From Polytrichum commune (Eukaryota; Streptophyta; Polytrichopsida; Polytrichales; Polytrichaceae): 64,000 bases of DNA. The translations under genes and the position numbers were made by a program. The stretch spans positions 28,272,001 to 28,336,000 of the forward strand of contig OX485804.1 in the NCBI GenBank assembly GCA_950295325.1, written 5' to 3'. This document shows, one piece after another, positions 33,595 through 46,604 of the stretch (position 1 is its first letter; the number at the start of each line of letters is the position of its first letter). The notes under the pieces were generated by a model that saw only the letters and a program-made list of their open reading frames with translations, was not told the DNA's origin and searched no databases.

Positions 33595-35179
33595 GGCCTT
33601 CATGTAAAGAAGGGTTTGAGTCTCAATGAGTGGACTCTTCATACCAAGTACAAACTGACGTGAGTGTAAGAAGGGGTATTATGTGAGGCATTAACATACA
33701 AAGTATACATAAGGGAGAGGTATTATTTTTCTTTAATTTGTACAATTCAAAAGGCTATTCATTATTTTGAAGTAAATGTAGATGTACAAAAGGGGGTCCT
33801 GAGGTTTAGAGAATTTTTTTTGACAACAATTACACTACTTTAACCCAATTTTACATCATCCATTGTTGTCATATGGTAGTAGTTGTCAATGACTACCATG
33901 TCCATTTTTGTTAGGGTTTACGTTTGGGTTCTACGTTTTTACAAACTTGAGTTTTGCTCTCCGGATTGTGGCTAAGTTGTTGTGCTCTTGACTTTGTTTG
34001 TTTGATGCAATCGCCGAGTTACATGCTATGGATGGAAAAAAGTTCAATTGATTGCTCACTAGAAAGTGAAAGTGTAATTTATATGTGACAAAGGTCTATT
34101 TAATTCACGATTAGTATTTGTTATATGTAATGCAAACATTTATCACATTCAAATCAAATAGCTTGGTATAAACACATGAGTCCATTTTCTAGCATGATGT
34201 TAGTACGTTTACACTTTTTTTTCTCTATAAACTTCTCGTATACATGGGGTTTAATTTCAAAGTGACCCACGCATGTCATTTAGGTTTCCAATGAAGAGTC
34301 CAGCCCTAGGGGTTTGGGTGGACAAAGGAAGGGATGTACATACAAAGTTATATCTAGGAAAAACACAAGAAGTGTATATAGCACACATAAAATAAACTAA
34401 AAATGGTAATACCATGACACATGTACACAAGAAAAGAAAAGAAAAGAAAAAGTTGTAAAAATTAAGCCTCCGATATTTGTAGGCCAAAAAAAACTTCATT
34501 TAATCAACCTAAATTTCTGTAATCTTCTTTATATTTATGCCTTTGCTGTAAGTTCATGGGCGGGTTCCAATCTCCCATGGTGCATAATATATCTACATTG
34601 CCGGAGAAAAGGTAATACCTTAGCCCTATCAATATTTTGTAACCCATAGCCATAAATAATACCTATTATGTGCAACAATGTGCTATACGTATGGAAATGT
34701 AATGCATCCCCTACACAAAAACCCACAACTCTCAACTGCAATCATAATATCACTCAGCTCCTTGATTGCGTTCCATGGGACCAAGTATCTAGTGAGCATA
34801 ATCCTTCTTTAACTTTGGCACTCCCCATGTATTGGAAGCACTTCAGCTACGTCACTACAAGAAACTTGTTCATTGCAACCATCCGTTGCGACTCGGCCTT
34901 GTGACTCATGGCAAGAAAATGCATAAATAACTCATTTTGGTCGTCAACCAGAGGGTTTTGGTTACCCATTGTTCAAAAACCGCGGCCATAAACCCCCGTT
35001 TGACAACCAAAATGACATGTTCTATCCATTTTCTCGCCCTGAGTTGCAACAAATGGTTGCAATGGACAAAGTTTCATCTAGTGTGTACTATGGAGTTTCC
35101 GACAAGCAACTCTGATTCATCAAATTTTCCATTATCACAACCTCTTTCTTGGGAAGAGACCATCATCTATAGGTGCTTA

Positions 35180-35682
35180 GGGCCACTTCACGCATGAGCC
35201 AAGAGTCGTGACCATGAAATTATGAGAGCCCAAAAGAAAGTGTCCAACGGCTGTCCCAAGACACCTCCCAAATCATGCAGTGTGGTCACGGACCCTCAAG
35301 TGTAGTGTACAAAGTCATATATGACCGGGCCCTCAAATGAAATGTTGTTTCAATGACTTTCCTATTCACGCGGCTCCTCACACATGATAAAATAGAATAA
35401 ATCAACGGTTGTGAACATTCAAAGTGCCATGGTCTCCCAGTTTTGTATTAGACCTACCTCCAAGAGGTGGTTTTTGAAAATAATCCAAGTGACCACGAAA
35501 CATGATCCATTTCGATGCCACGTAGGAACCCATGTAGGAATCCAATCTTGCATCCACATACTCCGTTGGTCCCTCAAGCATAGTGTGGAGCAGTGAACTT
35601 GGACCGGCTCCACCTTTTCCACCAATGAGAGTGCTTGAAGTGTAATGGTCACGGGCTCTCAGTCTCATGTTTGAAGTGGCCC
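35180..35682. mobile_element. Tourist-like MITE M5, copy 1
   Basis: The element is 503 bp. It begins GGGCCACTTCA and ends TGAAGTGGCCC, flanked by TTA on both sides (35177-35179 and 35683-35685). A TTA target duplication with GGG…CCC ends fits PIF/Harbinger (Tourist). Subterminal sequences also pair in part: AAGAGTCGTGACCAT on the left, ATGGTCACGGGCTCT on the right. An 88-codon minus frame at 35402-35668 has no homology and reads through the element. A nearly full-length inverted copy is at 43012-43511. Confidence 0.8.
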
Positions 35683-35940
35683 TTAGTAACGTTACAATGC
35701 TCCCCTCCTTTCCTCCCTTCCTTCCTTTAGGGTGGTGTTATCTTCTTTATCTTCTTTTTCCATCTTTAATTTTGCTCCTGGTAACACCCAAAATTTGTGT
35801 TTCATGGGTTTTTACATCCGGCATAAGCACATGAATCTTGGACCGTGTCCATTATAACACGCATAATTTGCACGGTCCGGCCGCGTACCAAAGGAGATGG
35901 ACAAGCAAAGGGAGGAAGGAGGCCCTTCCTTCCTACCCAC

Positions 35941-35969
35941 CTTCCTTCCTTCCTTCCTTCCTTCCTTCA
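35941..35969. repeat. (TTCC)n microsatellite
   Basis: About seven tandem CTTC units, preceded by a loose CCTTCC-rich stretch. The region 35700-37240 otherwise contains no gene I can recognise. A C-run at 36771-36781 is followed by ACACAC. Confidence 0.85.
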
Positions 35970-37259
35970 TTGTCTTCAACCCACCGGGCTACCAACTAAG
36001 TTTATAGGGACTTATGGGCTACAAAGCCTTGCGTTGGGGGGTTGATAAGTTGAGAGCTTCGAGTAGGCTTGTGTTCTTCTACCCTCCTTGCAATGATGCC
36101 AAATTGGTGGTGCTCGTAAGTATAATGGTGCAAGTTATAAGTTTAATTGAGGAAACCTCCCGGCTTTGGTGGTCGAATAAGCAATTAATGTCCTCATAAT
36201 GTCTTGCATAAAAACATTCATCGGCCTTTCACAATCCCCGGCATCTTAATCACTACACCGTATATGGTAATTAGTGACACATGTGTATTAGTCTCACCTA
36301 CCTGTGCTAGATTAGATTACATAGATGACTAGTTACAGCTTCATCGATAGTGTCATCTCATGGCGCTTGGTGTTTAAACTACATACATGTCCCTTGTTTA
36401 TTGAATCGCAAAACTTTCATCTCAAGTATCCTAATGTACTACGCTAAATGTCATGATGTGAGTGGTGTTTTTCACTTTAAAAAGTTATTTATGCTGACAA
36501 GTAGTATCGTATTGGCAATGAGCAGATGCGACACTTGGAGAGCTCTAGGCATCTAGTTGAGGCTCTTCCACAAATAGTGTATGTGACAGACTACACCGTA
36601 AATGGTGTAGTAGTAGTTTCCCAAGTGACATTGGATACCACAATCCCACTCTATCGATGCTTACTTTGGTAATGATAATTGAATTTTGTTCGATGCAAGT
36701 TTATGAGTGTATTTTTGTTCCGCTCGTAGTTTTAAAAGCTATGCACAAACCTCTATCAAATGCTAAGACCCCCCCCCCCCCAACACACACACACCCTCAA
36801 TATGGATCGGAGGTTGAGGCAAGGATGGGCATGTGGTGCTTCCTCAACTTATATTAGGCTATTGGGCTTGAGGTTGAGATTAGAGGGGTGTTGCTCTAGT
36901 TTAATTTAGTACCCACAAAAAAGATGATTAATTTTTATTTTTTGAAAACATCTAATACCTACCATGATTTAGAACTGTAAGGATATGATCCAAACATCAC
37001 CCTTCACAATTTACATTTAGACGTTAACTCCAAACCCACTCCAAAGCCGGTCTTTAACATCTTACTTTAGAGTACATGTTTAGGGTTTGTGATGTACATT
37101 CTAACTTAGGGTTTAATCAATCATTGTGGCCTACGAAATGATGCATTGTGTTCATACATGCCAACTTAGCTACCCGTCTCGCCCAGTCATTGAGTGAAGG
37201 CTTGAACGCGTAACACGTGGGGCCTAGGCCTTTAGGTCGCTCACTCCTCTTAAAGGGGT

Positions 37260-37760
37260 GGCAAAAGCCTATATTTGAGTGGGCACATGACAAGGCTTGT
37301 CGTTATGAGAAAACACTTTACTTTTACTTTTTTTTTTTTTAAAGCATTGTATGATGAGGTTGGACGATGTGCTCAAAATCTAGACACATTTCTAGGTTCA
37401 ACACAAGGTGACACAATTGGCAAAGACCAATGTGATCGTTTTAAGAAGAAACATAATCGTCACGATCGTGGCCTTGTATAACAATGATATCATCTTTGAA
37501 AGCATGGTTGTGGAACTTGAAATGACATGCTTTGTGATTTACAATTGCAAACCGGTTGAGACAATTCGCGAGGCAATTGAACACCCATGCTTGTGGTTGA
37601 GTTGGAAGTGACAAGGCTTGTACTTGTGAAGGGACACCAAAAAGACACATGTTACGACTAGATTGGGCTATGTGCTCAATTGCATTTGACCACCCATTCT
37701 ACGTTCAATCGTTAACAAGATTGGGAAGGCATGACTGTATGATTACTTGAAAGAGAAAGA
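37260..37760 (-). repeat. DR-A copies, degenerate, minus orientation
   Basis: Two degenerate copies: TATTTGAGTGGGCACATGAC at 37272 and AGTGACAAGGCTTGTACTTG with GGGACACCAAAAAGACACAT at 37608-37652. Each is followed by a degenerate TGTGCTCAA word. No coding frame survives. Confidence 0.5.
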
Positions 37761-37864
37761 GTGCCTCACTTTGACCTCATGTAATCTTTTTTCCATCTCA
37801 ACTTTGAACTATGTTTGCATCCCCTCTGCATCCCAAAAGTCAAAAATTGTCTATAGAGTAGAAG

Positions 37865-37921
37865 GTGCCCACAATAGGGTCACGTACTTTGATGTAAGCA
37901 TAGTGGCCCTATTGTGGGCAC
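37865..37921. repeat. short perfect-like hairpin
   Basis: GTGCCCACAATAGGGTCAC (37865-37883) is the reverse complement of GTGGCCCTATTGTGGGCAC (37903-37921) except for one position, with a 19-base loop. The right arm recurs alone as GTGGCCCTATTGCGGGCACT near 41802-41821. The arms look like the terminal block of the DR-A element meeting its own inverted copy. Confidence 0.7.
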
Positions 37922-38199
37922 TTCCAACCCCCACATGCAATATGGATGTTGGATTGGATTGGGAATTGTCTCATCCAGCTAACAAATCGCCCAAATTGTC
38001 AATTCAAGTCTTATATTTGGAGTTGAGATGCAAATTTTAGACGAGGTCAATGTGAAGACCATCTTTCTCTTAACGTGTTTGCACAAGCCTTCCCGGTTGT
38101 GTGTCCCGATAAACCTATAATGCCTTACGTATTTTGAACACATATTCCAATCCCATTGTAACACGTGTGTCCTTTGATGTCCATTCTTCACTACAAGGC

Positions 38200-38990
38200 T
38201 TGGCATTTACTTGAGTGGTATTGGGCAATTGAGTCTTCCTCATATAGTAAGATCAAGAAGCATATGACCACATAGGGCCCACATAAGGTAGGCGTGCCTA
38301 ATTTGGTTAATATTGTAATCGGACACCCATATTTGAGACTTGAATGGTATGTGGTGTGGTGCGGTGTGGTGTGGTGTGGCTTCAAGAACATATGACAAAA
38401 AAACATCTTTTTAAAAGAGATTGGATTGCATGCTCAAAATATGGTAACCATTCTATGCTCAATAGTCAATATAGTTCTTTATTTTAATTTTTTTAATTTT
38501 GTTGGGGGGGGGGCTATATAACCACTCAATAAGCACAAGAATCTTGATAGTGAATAAGATATTTATACATGCTCTAAAAAAAACTCGGTTTACATTTGCT
38601 AATCATCTCCTACCAAACATGTGTTTCATATCCAATGAGAAGTGGGCTAGCTAGAGAAGTAACCATTTAAGACCCATCTACGATACCTTACATTCCTTGC
38701 AACAACACTCATCTTCACACATGCCCAACTAGTAAAGTAGACGTGCCAATAATGTGGACACCTATATTTGAGTGGTATGTGGTTAGGTGTGGATCTAAGA
38801 ACGGACACTAAAAATACACATGTTCTTTAAAAGAGATTGGATTTGTGCTCAAAATATGCTAAGCATTCTAAGTTCAATATCCAACATGATTGGGTGGTGA
38901 CCTATATGACCACTTAATGAGCTCAAATAGGTCATTAGGGTCATTTGGAGCCTAAATCCTAAACCCTATAGTGACCAAGACATTCGTACG
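38200..38990 (-). repeat. DR-A, two successive minus-oriented copies
   Basis: The first copy includes CCACATAGGGCCCACATAAG and a GTGGT-rich microsatellite at 38347-38380. It is followed by a 16-base T-rich run and GGGGGGGG near 38503. The second (38740-38900) has TATTTGAGTGGTATGTGGTT and AGGTGTGGATCTAAGAACGG, then ACACATGTTCTTTAAAAGAG. They are the least degenerate minus-oriented cores. Confidence 0.65.
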
Positions 38991-39199
38991 AGCTCCAAAC
39001 ATTATGAGACAAATGACTATAAGCACGCACGATTTGGGTTTGCTGATCATCTCACACTAATTGCGTGTCTCATATCCTACAAGAAGTGGGTCCATAGCAA
39101 AAAAAAGTATCCAAACAACACACGTCTACCTTAAAGCCAAGCATTCATCTTGCACACTACCTAATCTACACAACGAGTCGTTGCAGTGGAGGTTCTAAA

Positions 39200-39560
39200 T
39201 ATAAGGTAGATGGGACATCTTGAATGGTTATTTTTTTTCCCAACTAGCCGCCAGCTTCTCCTAGGATATGAACACGGCATTGATCAAGGTCATTAACAGA
39301 TCCAAATCAAGGTTGTAGCCACTTTCCTCATAAGTTTCAAATCTCGTACGAATCTCTTCATTCATTACGAAAGCAAGGATTCTTGTGCTCATCAAATAGT
39401 CACATAAACCCCCACAATTAACATGTTGACTATTGAATTTAGAATGGTCCTCATCATAGTCCAAACGCGCAGTTCAATCTCTTCGAAGCATATGCCGTTT
39501 GAGACCGGTGTCCGTTCTTGAAGCCGCACTAAACCACATACCACTCAAACATAGGATGTG
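39200..39560 (+). repeat. DR-A copy, plus orientation
   Basis: Starts near AGGTAGATGGGACATCTTGA and includes AACTAGCCGCCAGCTTCTCC, TCTTGTGCTCATCAAATAGT and the core CACTAAACCACATACCACTC near 39525-39545. It nearly matches copy 1 in order. Bases 39560-40210 hold a CCTACC-rich stretch and a 26-base A-run, with no gene. Confidence 0.65.
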
Positions 39561-40211
39561 CCCTAATACGAAAAGCAAGCAAACAAGGGTGGTTATCTAC
39601 TACCTTGGGCACGAGCAAGCCATGGGAAAGTGTTGTGGTTGTCAAGTGACGTGGCATGAAAAGGCCATTTGTCACGTCGAGCATATTCCCGAGGGCCAAT
39701 ATATACCTCACGTGGCCAGCCTTACCATTTGCGTGACTTCAATTCTCCCCTCTCCTCTCCTCTCCACACCATTATGTATGCCAACCCTAGGTAGAGGCCA
39801 TTTATAGGTGGTCCTTGTACCCACCTAGATACCTACCTACCTACCCACCCACATATCCACCTAGATACCCACCCACCTACCTACCTAGGTATCTAGTGGC
39901 TAAGTGTAGTATACTCGCGGTGGGCATCAATACTAAGGGAGGGGCAACTTCAACATTTGGAATGGGGAAGGAAGGAAAGAAATTGATAACATGCAATCAA
40001 ATTGCTCCAATTACGACTCCGCCACAAAAAAAAAAAAAAAAAAAAAAAAACCCTTTGTAACTAGCGGCTCGTTGGCCATGGACTCCGAGGAGTTACTCTT
40101 GGGAAGCGTGTTCAAAAGCACTTTCACGGCCTCGCAACTCCCGATGTTTACCGCGGTGTATAATAGTGTTAGCGGAGGTTTTTGGGGGCATGATCTTTGG
40201 TTGAGATCCTA

Positions 40212-40585
40212 CTACACTAAATTTGATATTTAGTGTTTGATTATATTTAAAGTTGTTACCACCTTACCCTGCTGAACACTTATTATCAATTCTTTGACAA
40301 TTAGTGTTAGATATAAATGTGCTGCTACCTTCCCCACTACCACCTCCTTTTATGTGAAGCATGGATTTCACATGACTTGCGATTTTAGGGATGATGGTGT
40401 CCCACCTTCATGCTTGTTGATTTCTCATCTGTCAAAGTCGACGACATTTTTTCCCATATCCTTACGAACACTAAACTCAGACATGTAACTTCCACATATT
40501 ACCATAATTCAAATTTAATGTTACTTATATTCATAGGGTTGTTGACTTTTAGTGTAACAAACACTAGATATCCTTTTTAGTGTAG
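40212..40585. mobile_element. MITE family M3, deleted copy
   Basis: The left arm matches the M3 element at 32957: CTACACTAAATTTGATATTT, then GTTACCACCTTACCCTGCTG. The loop (CATATCCTTACGAACACTAA, TAACTTCCACATATTACCAT) also matches. Most of the right arm is missing, but the terminus TATCCTTTTTAGTGTAG remains. An extra block at 40360-40450 is absent from copy 1. Confidence 0.75.
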
Positions 40586-41129
40586 TGTTTCCAAGTCCAA
40601 CCGGTTGCACGTTGTGATCATTTGGTTTTTCTTTATCAATTTGAGGTATACCTATTCCGTAGATTCCTCTAAAAATGATGGGTAACTCTCCTTGAGTCTT
40701 GAAGTGCAAGTGGTTATTTCTCAAACTCAACTGGTTCATCAGTAAGTAGCAGTTGGCTCTCCTTGTTCATTGTGTGCATATGTTTCTTTTCTTCTTTTTT
40801 GGAACACATGAGGCTCTTGACCACCTGACTAGTTTTCCGTCAAGTAGGAAGACGATTTCACAACGAGGAATCAAACTACCAACCATTTTATTTGGTTTGG
40901 GTATCTCTCCATTATCATCCAGTAGTTTAGGGTCATCTTGGACCAGTCATTTGTGTATATCATGGGCAAGAGCAATATAATTTTTTTGTTCTTTTTGTTT
41001 TTGTTTTTGTGGCAAGGGAGTGGGAGGATGATGCTTTCTTCAAGAGCAAGCGGGCTAGACTTTACTCGTTGTGCATCATGTTTCACAAGGTGACGCAACG
41101 TTTCTAGATGTGTATTATTATTTGGATAT

Positions 41130-41480
41130 TTTTTCTTCTTTGCACCCACTTCTTGTATGCTATGGAACCATGCATTTAGTGCAAGATACTTAGCAAATCC
41201 AAATCGTGTTTGTAGTCATCTGCCTTAATATTTTCACAACTCATCCGAATTATGCTTCTTATTAATCAGAGTGACTATTCTCGTGCTCATCAAGTGGCCA
41301 TATAGGTCTTTCTCGATCATGTTGATTATTGAATCTAGAATGATTAGCGTATTTTGAGCATGTAGTGCAGCCTCTTTTATGCAAATGTATTTTTGGTGTC
41401 CATTCTTAGATCCACACCTAATCATATACCATTCAAATATAGGTGCCCATAACACTGCTATGTTGGATTTGGGCACGTCT
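41130..41480 (+). repeat. DR-A copy, plus orientation
   Basis: Runs from TGCACCCACTTCTTGTATGC through TCTCGTGCTCATCAAGTGGC to GGTGTCCATTCTTAGATCCA and CACCTAATCATATACCATTC. With 350-700 and 39200-39560 it gives the best full-length view of the family, about 350-400 bp. Confidence 0.7.
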
Positions 41481-41910
41481 GCCTCATGTGGGTCTTAATG
41501 GGACACTTGTATTGAGTGTTGTATGCCAAGGTTTGAAGTTAAGAATGGACACCTAAAAGATGAGTGTTACAATGAGAGTGGACAAGGAACTCATCATATA
41601 TCCACCGTTCAAGGTTCAATTGGCATCACGATTGGGAGAGTTCTATGTGATCACTGGAAGAAAAATGTAGTCTTCACTTTGACATTCTCTAGCTTTTGTT
41701 ATCTCCATCCTGATCTTGAAACTTGAAATAACCACATGTGTGATTGACAGTTGTTGACTAGATGATCACAACATGGGTCCAATCCAACGGTCAAAGTTGA
41801 ATGTGGCCCTATTGCGGGCACTTCCAACTCCACACACGATTACCCAGTCTTTTGACCTGTTCTAGAGTGACGTCATCCAATTACCAATTGTAGATCACAA
41901 GGACCGTCAT
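41480..41910 (-). repeat. DR-A copy and adjoining block, minus orientation
   Basis: Directly abuts the plus copy. TTGAGTGTTGTATGCCAAGG and ATGGACACCTAAAAGATGAG are followed by GTTCTATGTGATCACTGG, a degenerate form of the DR-A 3' region. Then come AACTTGAAATAACCACATGT and GGCCCTATTGCGGGCACTTC. A further degenerate plus copy follows at about 41990-42130. Confidence 0.6.
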
Positions 41911-42775
41911 TTCAAGTTTCAAAGCTCGGGTTAAGTTGAGAAACAAAGTTAGATAAGACCAGATTAAAGACGCTATTTCCCTTTCAAACGATCAAATAGG
42001 TCTTCCCTATTAGGTTAACTATAAAACCTAGAATGGTTAACATGCTATGAGAACATGGTCCAATCTCATCATAACACAAGTCTTTTTAATGCCCATTCAT
42101 TAGCACATTGAGCCTTACCATATGCCACTCACCTTGTTGTGCCACTTGAGGGCCTCATGTTTTCCTCTCTCACTGGACACATGCAGTGTATGTAAACTTG
42201 ACAAAAACCGCTCCCATTTCTTCCTTCAAATCCAAAATTAGGAGGAAAAGGTTATCAAAGATTCCCTCCCTTCTTTTGTCAATCCCTTTCGGTTTTTCTC
42301 CCCCACAATTGAGGGCGGTGTTGTTCAAAGTATCTAAGAAAAGGTGAACATATGAATGAATGCTACATTCCCATTACTAATTCAAATGGTCACTTTAGTA
42401 CAAATTGGATTTGCCACCCTTGCTACCTTGCATGATGGAATCAACATACATTGGATGCATGGCGGGCACATTGGGATATATGATATAACACAAAGGATGT
42501 GTTGCCCCTCTAAACCCTCCCCCTCGATTGGTCAATAACCGTAGACATTAATTCCCCCTTAGCTAATGACTTGAAATTGAACAACGAATATCGTATCGGC
42601 ATTGGTTGTAAGAATGTCAACCCGTAGCATATTCAATGCGTAAATTTTTCTTGGTGATCGAACGTTGGCATGCGTTTGTCATAGTGCCCTTCGAGTGTAG
42701 ACAACGCTTGAATGGTTGAATCATGCTTAAATTATGAATATTACTGCAACATCTAGTCATATGTGATCGAAAGAC

Positions 42776-42875
42776 ATAACATTATCATGCGTTCGTTCAT
42801 GTGGGCCCTGAGAATACAACTGTGGGATATACCCCATGGTTACATGAAGGAACGCACGTTGCTTAGTAATGTTAT
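42776..42875. mobile_element. MITE family M1, deletion derivative
   Basis: About 100 bp. The left arm ATAACATTATCATGCGTTCG continues to TCATGTGGGCCCTGAGAATA. The right arm starts CCCCATGGTTACATGAAGGA and ends GCTTAGTAATGTTAT. The centre and part of the right arm are lost compared with 12243-12405. No gene is visible in 42140-42770. Confidence 0.7.
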
Positions 42876-43011
42876 GAGAGACATGCCAATTTCCATAACA
42901 TGATTCGATGCCACACGTTCTCTTTCTTTCTCGGTTATCGAGATAGGTTTGTCCTAGAATAACAAAGCCAAGATGTAATTTGTTGTTTCATAAATTACTT
43001 AGCCTTGGTAA

Positions 43012-43511
43012 GGACCACTTCTCACGTGGGACTTAGAGCCCGTGACCCTTACACTTCAAGCACTCTCATTGGTGGAAAAGGCGGAGCCGGTCTAAGTTCG
43101 CTTCACACTACACTTGAGGGACCAACGGAGTACGTGAATGCAAGATGGATGTAAAGTCTACATGGGTTCCTACATGACATCGAATGGGTCATGTTTCATG
43201 GTCATTTGGATTATTTTCAAAAACCACCTCTTGGAGGTAGGCCTAACACAAAACCGGGAGACCATGGCACTCCGAACGCCCACAACCGTTGGTTTATTCT
43301 ATTTTATCATGTGTGAGGACCCGCATGAATAGACATTCATTGAAATAGCATTTGGTTGAGGGCCCGGTCACATATGACCTTCACACTACACTTGAGGGTC
43401 CGTGACCACACTACATGATTTGGGAGGTGTGTTGGGACGGCCTTTGGACACTTTCTTTTGGGCTCTCACAATTTCATGGTCACGGCTCTTGGCTCGTGTG
43501 TGAAGTGGCCC
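43012..43511. mobile_element. Tourist-like MITE M5, copy 2 (inverted)
   Basis: About 500 bp and the reverse complement of 35180-35682 throughout. Shared blocks include GAGGGCCCGGTCACATATGA, CACACTACACTTGAGGGTCC, and TTGGACACTTTCTTTTGGGC. The left end is GGACCACTT, the right end AAGTGGCCC. Flanks are TAA and TTC, so the target duplication is degraded. The two copies differ at scattered bases, so insertion was not recent. Confidence 0.8.
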
Positions 43512-44700
43512 TTCATTAGGGGTTTTTGTGAGCCCTACACATGGGAACAAAATACTCCAGCACAGGGTTGGGGAGATGCCACGTTTCCCCGTAAGTTAAT
43601 CAATTTCACATTTGAATTGGACAATGTAGGTTTGGTGAATGGCCCAAACCCTTGTTGGATAATATGTCCAATATGTCTAGTCAACTCCAATTAAATGCTC
43701 ATTGTTGACAATAATACCTTAAGGTGATCATCTCCACATGTTTTGGAAGATGGTCTAGTTTGCTTTGCATTGTCACTCGATGTAATTGCCATTATTCTTG
43801 GTGGTAAGGCTAGAAGGAACTAGGGTACAAAAGACTCGTGAAAGAATAATAATGCTTTTGAGAGTATATATAATTCTTATTTTGCATACATAACATTATT
43901 CACTTGCATGGTTGTGTTACATTCTATATTTGGCATCTAACATGGGAAGGAACTTAGAAAATAGGGAAAAACCGACATCGGCTATGAATAATTAATGAAT
44001 TGTGGTTTTATAAATAATGAGAATAGTGTCGGTATTTTTGAGGATAGTCTTGTTATGAATAGTAATTTCAGGGAAAAATATTGGGATGAATAGTGTATCC
44101 TATGAATATTATTGGGATGAACAATCATTCCTATGCATAGTGTCGGGAGTATAACTCCACCCATGTTTTCAAGTACAACACAAATGTATGAATAGTAAAT
44201 GAATGATCCCATTTTGTTCGGGGGTCACATAATATAAGTGACATATTGAGGGTCATGGAACTGACCCACACGGCTAAATAATGTTAGTGCAACATGCACA
44301 TTGCAAAACCATTTTTTGGAGGTAAGAAACTAGAAGAATATGATGGAAACCCCAAATGTGCATACTTTTGAGAAGCATTATGGTCAAGGAACTCCTCCAG
44401 ATATGTTCTTTTCCATCAATAACACGGTGTGCATGCAACTAACACGTGCTACAACATGAAGTGCAATCCACTTGAAAGCTTAGTTGCTATCATTTCTATC
44501 ATAGGGTCTGCCAATCGAAGTGCGCATATAAAATTTTATTATGTTCAAATTCCATGCATAAGTCTAGAGTTACTTAAAAGAAACACAGTTAAGGTGGTAG
44601 CCACATATCTAGAAGGCATGCTATGTTTGCTCGTTGAATAATATTATGTGACAACTTCATACTAGAATTGAGTACGCCTCCTAAAGCATCACGCACGTCT

Positions 44701-44960
44701 CCCGGGCTTGGATTTCGTGGCGTCTATGTAAACCCATCCTTCATAGACCAAGAGGTCCTAGTAAAAACCAAGTCCCCTACAAAAGTTGAGGGTCGATTCA
44801 TCCCCCAATGGACTCCATTAGACTAATTCGAGATCTCCGATGCTATTCCTAGAGTCAAAACCCTCTAAAATCGATCACTTCCATTCCTCAAAGTAGTTCA
44901 CTACCGTTTCACCTTCACAACAAATGGATTTACGTAGACACCACGAATCCTTGGGCGGTC
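44701..44960. mobile_element. inverted-repeat element (M6)
   Basis: CCCGGGCTTGGATTTCGTGG and CGTCTATGTAAACCCATCC (44701-44739) pair with GGATTTACGTAGACACCACG and AATCCTTGGGCGG (44925-44957). The arms are about 37 bases with a few mismatches, around a loop of about 185 bases. No coding is seen. The 102-codon frame at 45154-45462 next to it has no recognised homology. Confidence 0.55.
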
Positions 44961-46604
44961 CCTATGAAACTAGAAAGAATACACGACATTTGAAACATAT
45001 TATTATCCGAGTAATTCAAGGGACCGTAGAAAACGGTTGTACGGTCCAAACGATCCAAACGGAGTACCCTAGTATGATGATGATGATGATATTCGTGGGG
45101 ATTAGTTGCATCTTATTTAGTTATTTTGACATCCTCCATCTCGATTCGGATTCTTGAGGAGGGCCGTGTATTTATGGGCATTGCGCCATATTACTAACTA
45201 CGCAATGATTGTGTTGAGCGTCATTCTACATAACATTCAATTCGATACAAACGGGAAGGAACAAAGTCCACCTCTATCCGTGTGCCATGCATCTCAACCT
45301 ATTCATGATCATCGGCAACTATTCAACGATCCAAGCACGGAAGTGTCCACGCCCTTTGTCCCAATCCCAAGTGTAGTCTACGACCCTATAATTCCGATGG
45401 TGTGTTGGAATTACAAAACCATCCTCCACGTTGGCTTATTGGCCTTCCGTCTCAATAGATGAATCAAACTCAAAACCCACGCCCATTTGTTTGGGCACCT
45501 ACCCTACCCATGTTGTTGGTTGACCGACTCTCACCGTGAACATGTAAATGGTTGTAGGAGCCAAGTCATGAATGATTGTGGTAGCCGGGTCTTGAATGGT
45601 TACTTTTCTTTTTTGTAAGTAGCCTAAAGGCAGTAGGCCATGGCTCTTGAATGACTTGGTATTCTGCTTTTTGAATGTAGCATAGAGAAGTCCATGGATT
45701 ATAGCCCAAAGTCTTTTGGAGGTCATAGGTTTTGGTGTAAATCCAAATTCCCGCCGCACATTCCACCAGGCCTACTTTTCAAAGTTGTCCCCAAAAATCG
45801 TCTGGCCAACATTGTCCATGCTTGCCATGCCTTGATGGGTTTCGTGTAACAAGCCTTAACTCTCATGGGATATTAGAAATGTGACGCCCATAGGGTGTTG
45901 TTTAATTCAACACTTTGGATGCCGAAAGTTGATTTCCATGTCGGATTGCATACGGTCTTGCCTAATGTGAATACGACACATGGCGGTTCTATTTTTTAAA
46001 TACTCATTCTTATGTTGAACCAAAGAACAGCTCACGAAAACATGAGATGAACAGCAAATCCAAATCATGGCTGTAGTCATGTTCTGATGCTCTTATCAAA
46101 GCAAAGACAGTTTTTCCTTCTTAACTCATCATATGCTAGTTACTTCAGACTTGGTTTTTTACTCTTCTAAAGTTGGGATGAACATCGTTTGTATTTCTAT
46201 AGGGATGACCTATAATGAATTTTCTTTCAGACGTATAATCATATTTCAAATTTCAAACTTGGATGTGTACTTATATGTTAGAATCTATTATATGTCACAA
46301 CATCACGATGGAATTCACTCAAATGCAGGTGTCCAATTAAAGATGAGTCACCACACAAGACCCACATGCCTACCTTACATATTTCATGTAGTGCATATAT
46401 AAGATGTGCTTTTGTGAATGTCCAAACTGACTGTTTCATAATAAGTTGTTATGCGAAACAGTAACTAGATTACCTCACAAACGGGTCTACAGCGGTCTTT
46501 GCAACCCTGGCCTCACGAGGGTAGGTTTCGTCTTATTTCGCAAGCTTATTTTAGGAGGTCCACATTATTCAACAAAACACTCGAACCCCGTATGATACTG
46601 CTTT

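Noticed and set aside
40025-40050. Poly-A tail of a retroposon (also 57524-57549)
   Set aside because: No retrotransposon coding sequence or target duplication could be tied to these A-runs.
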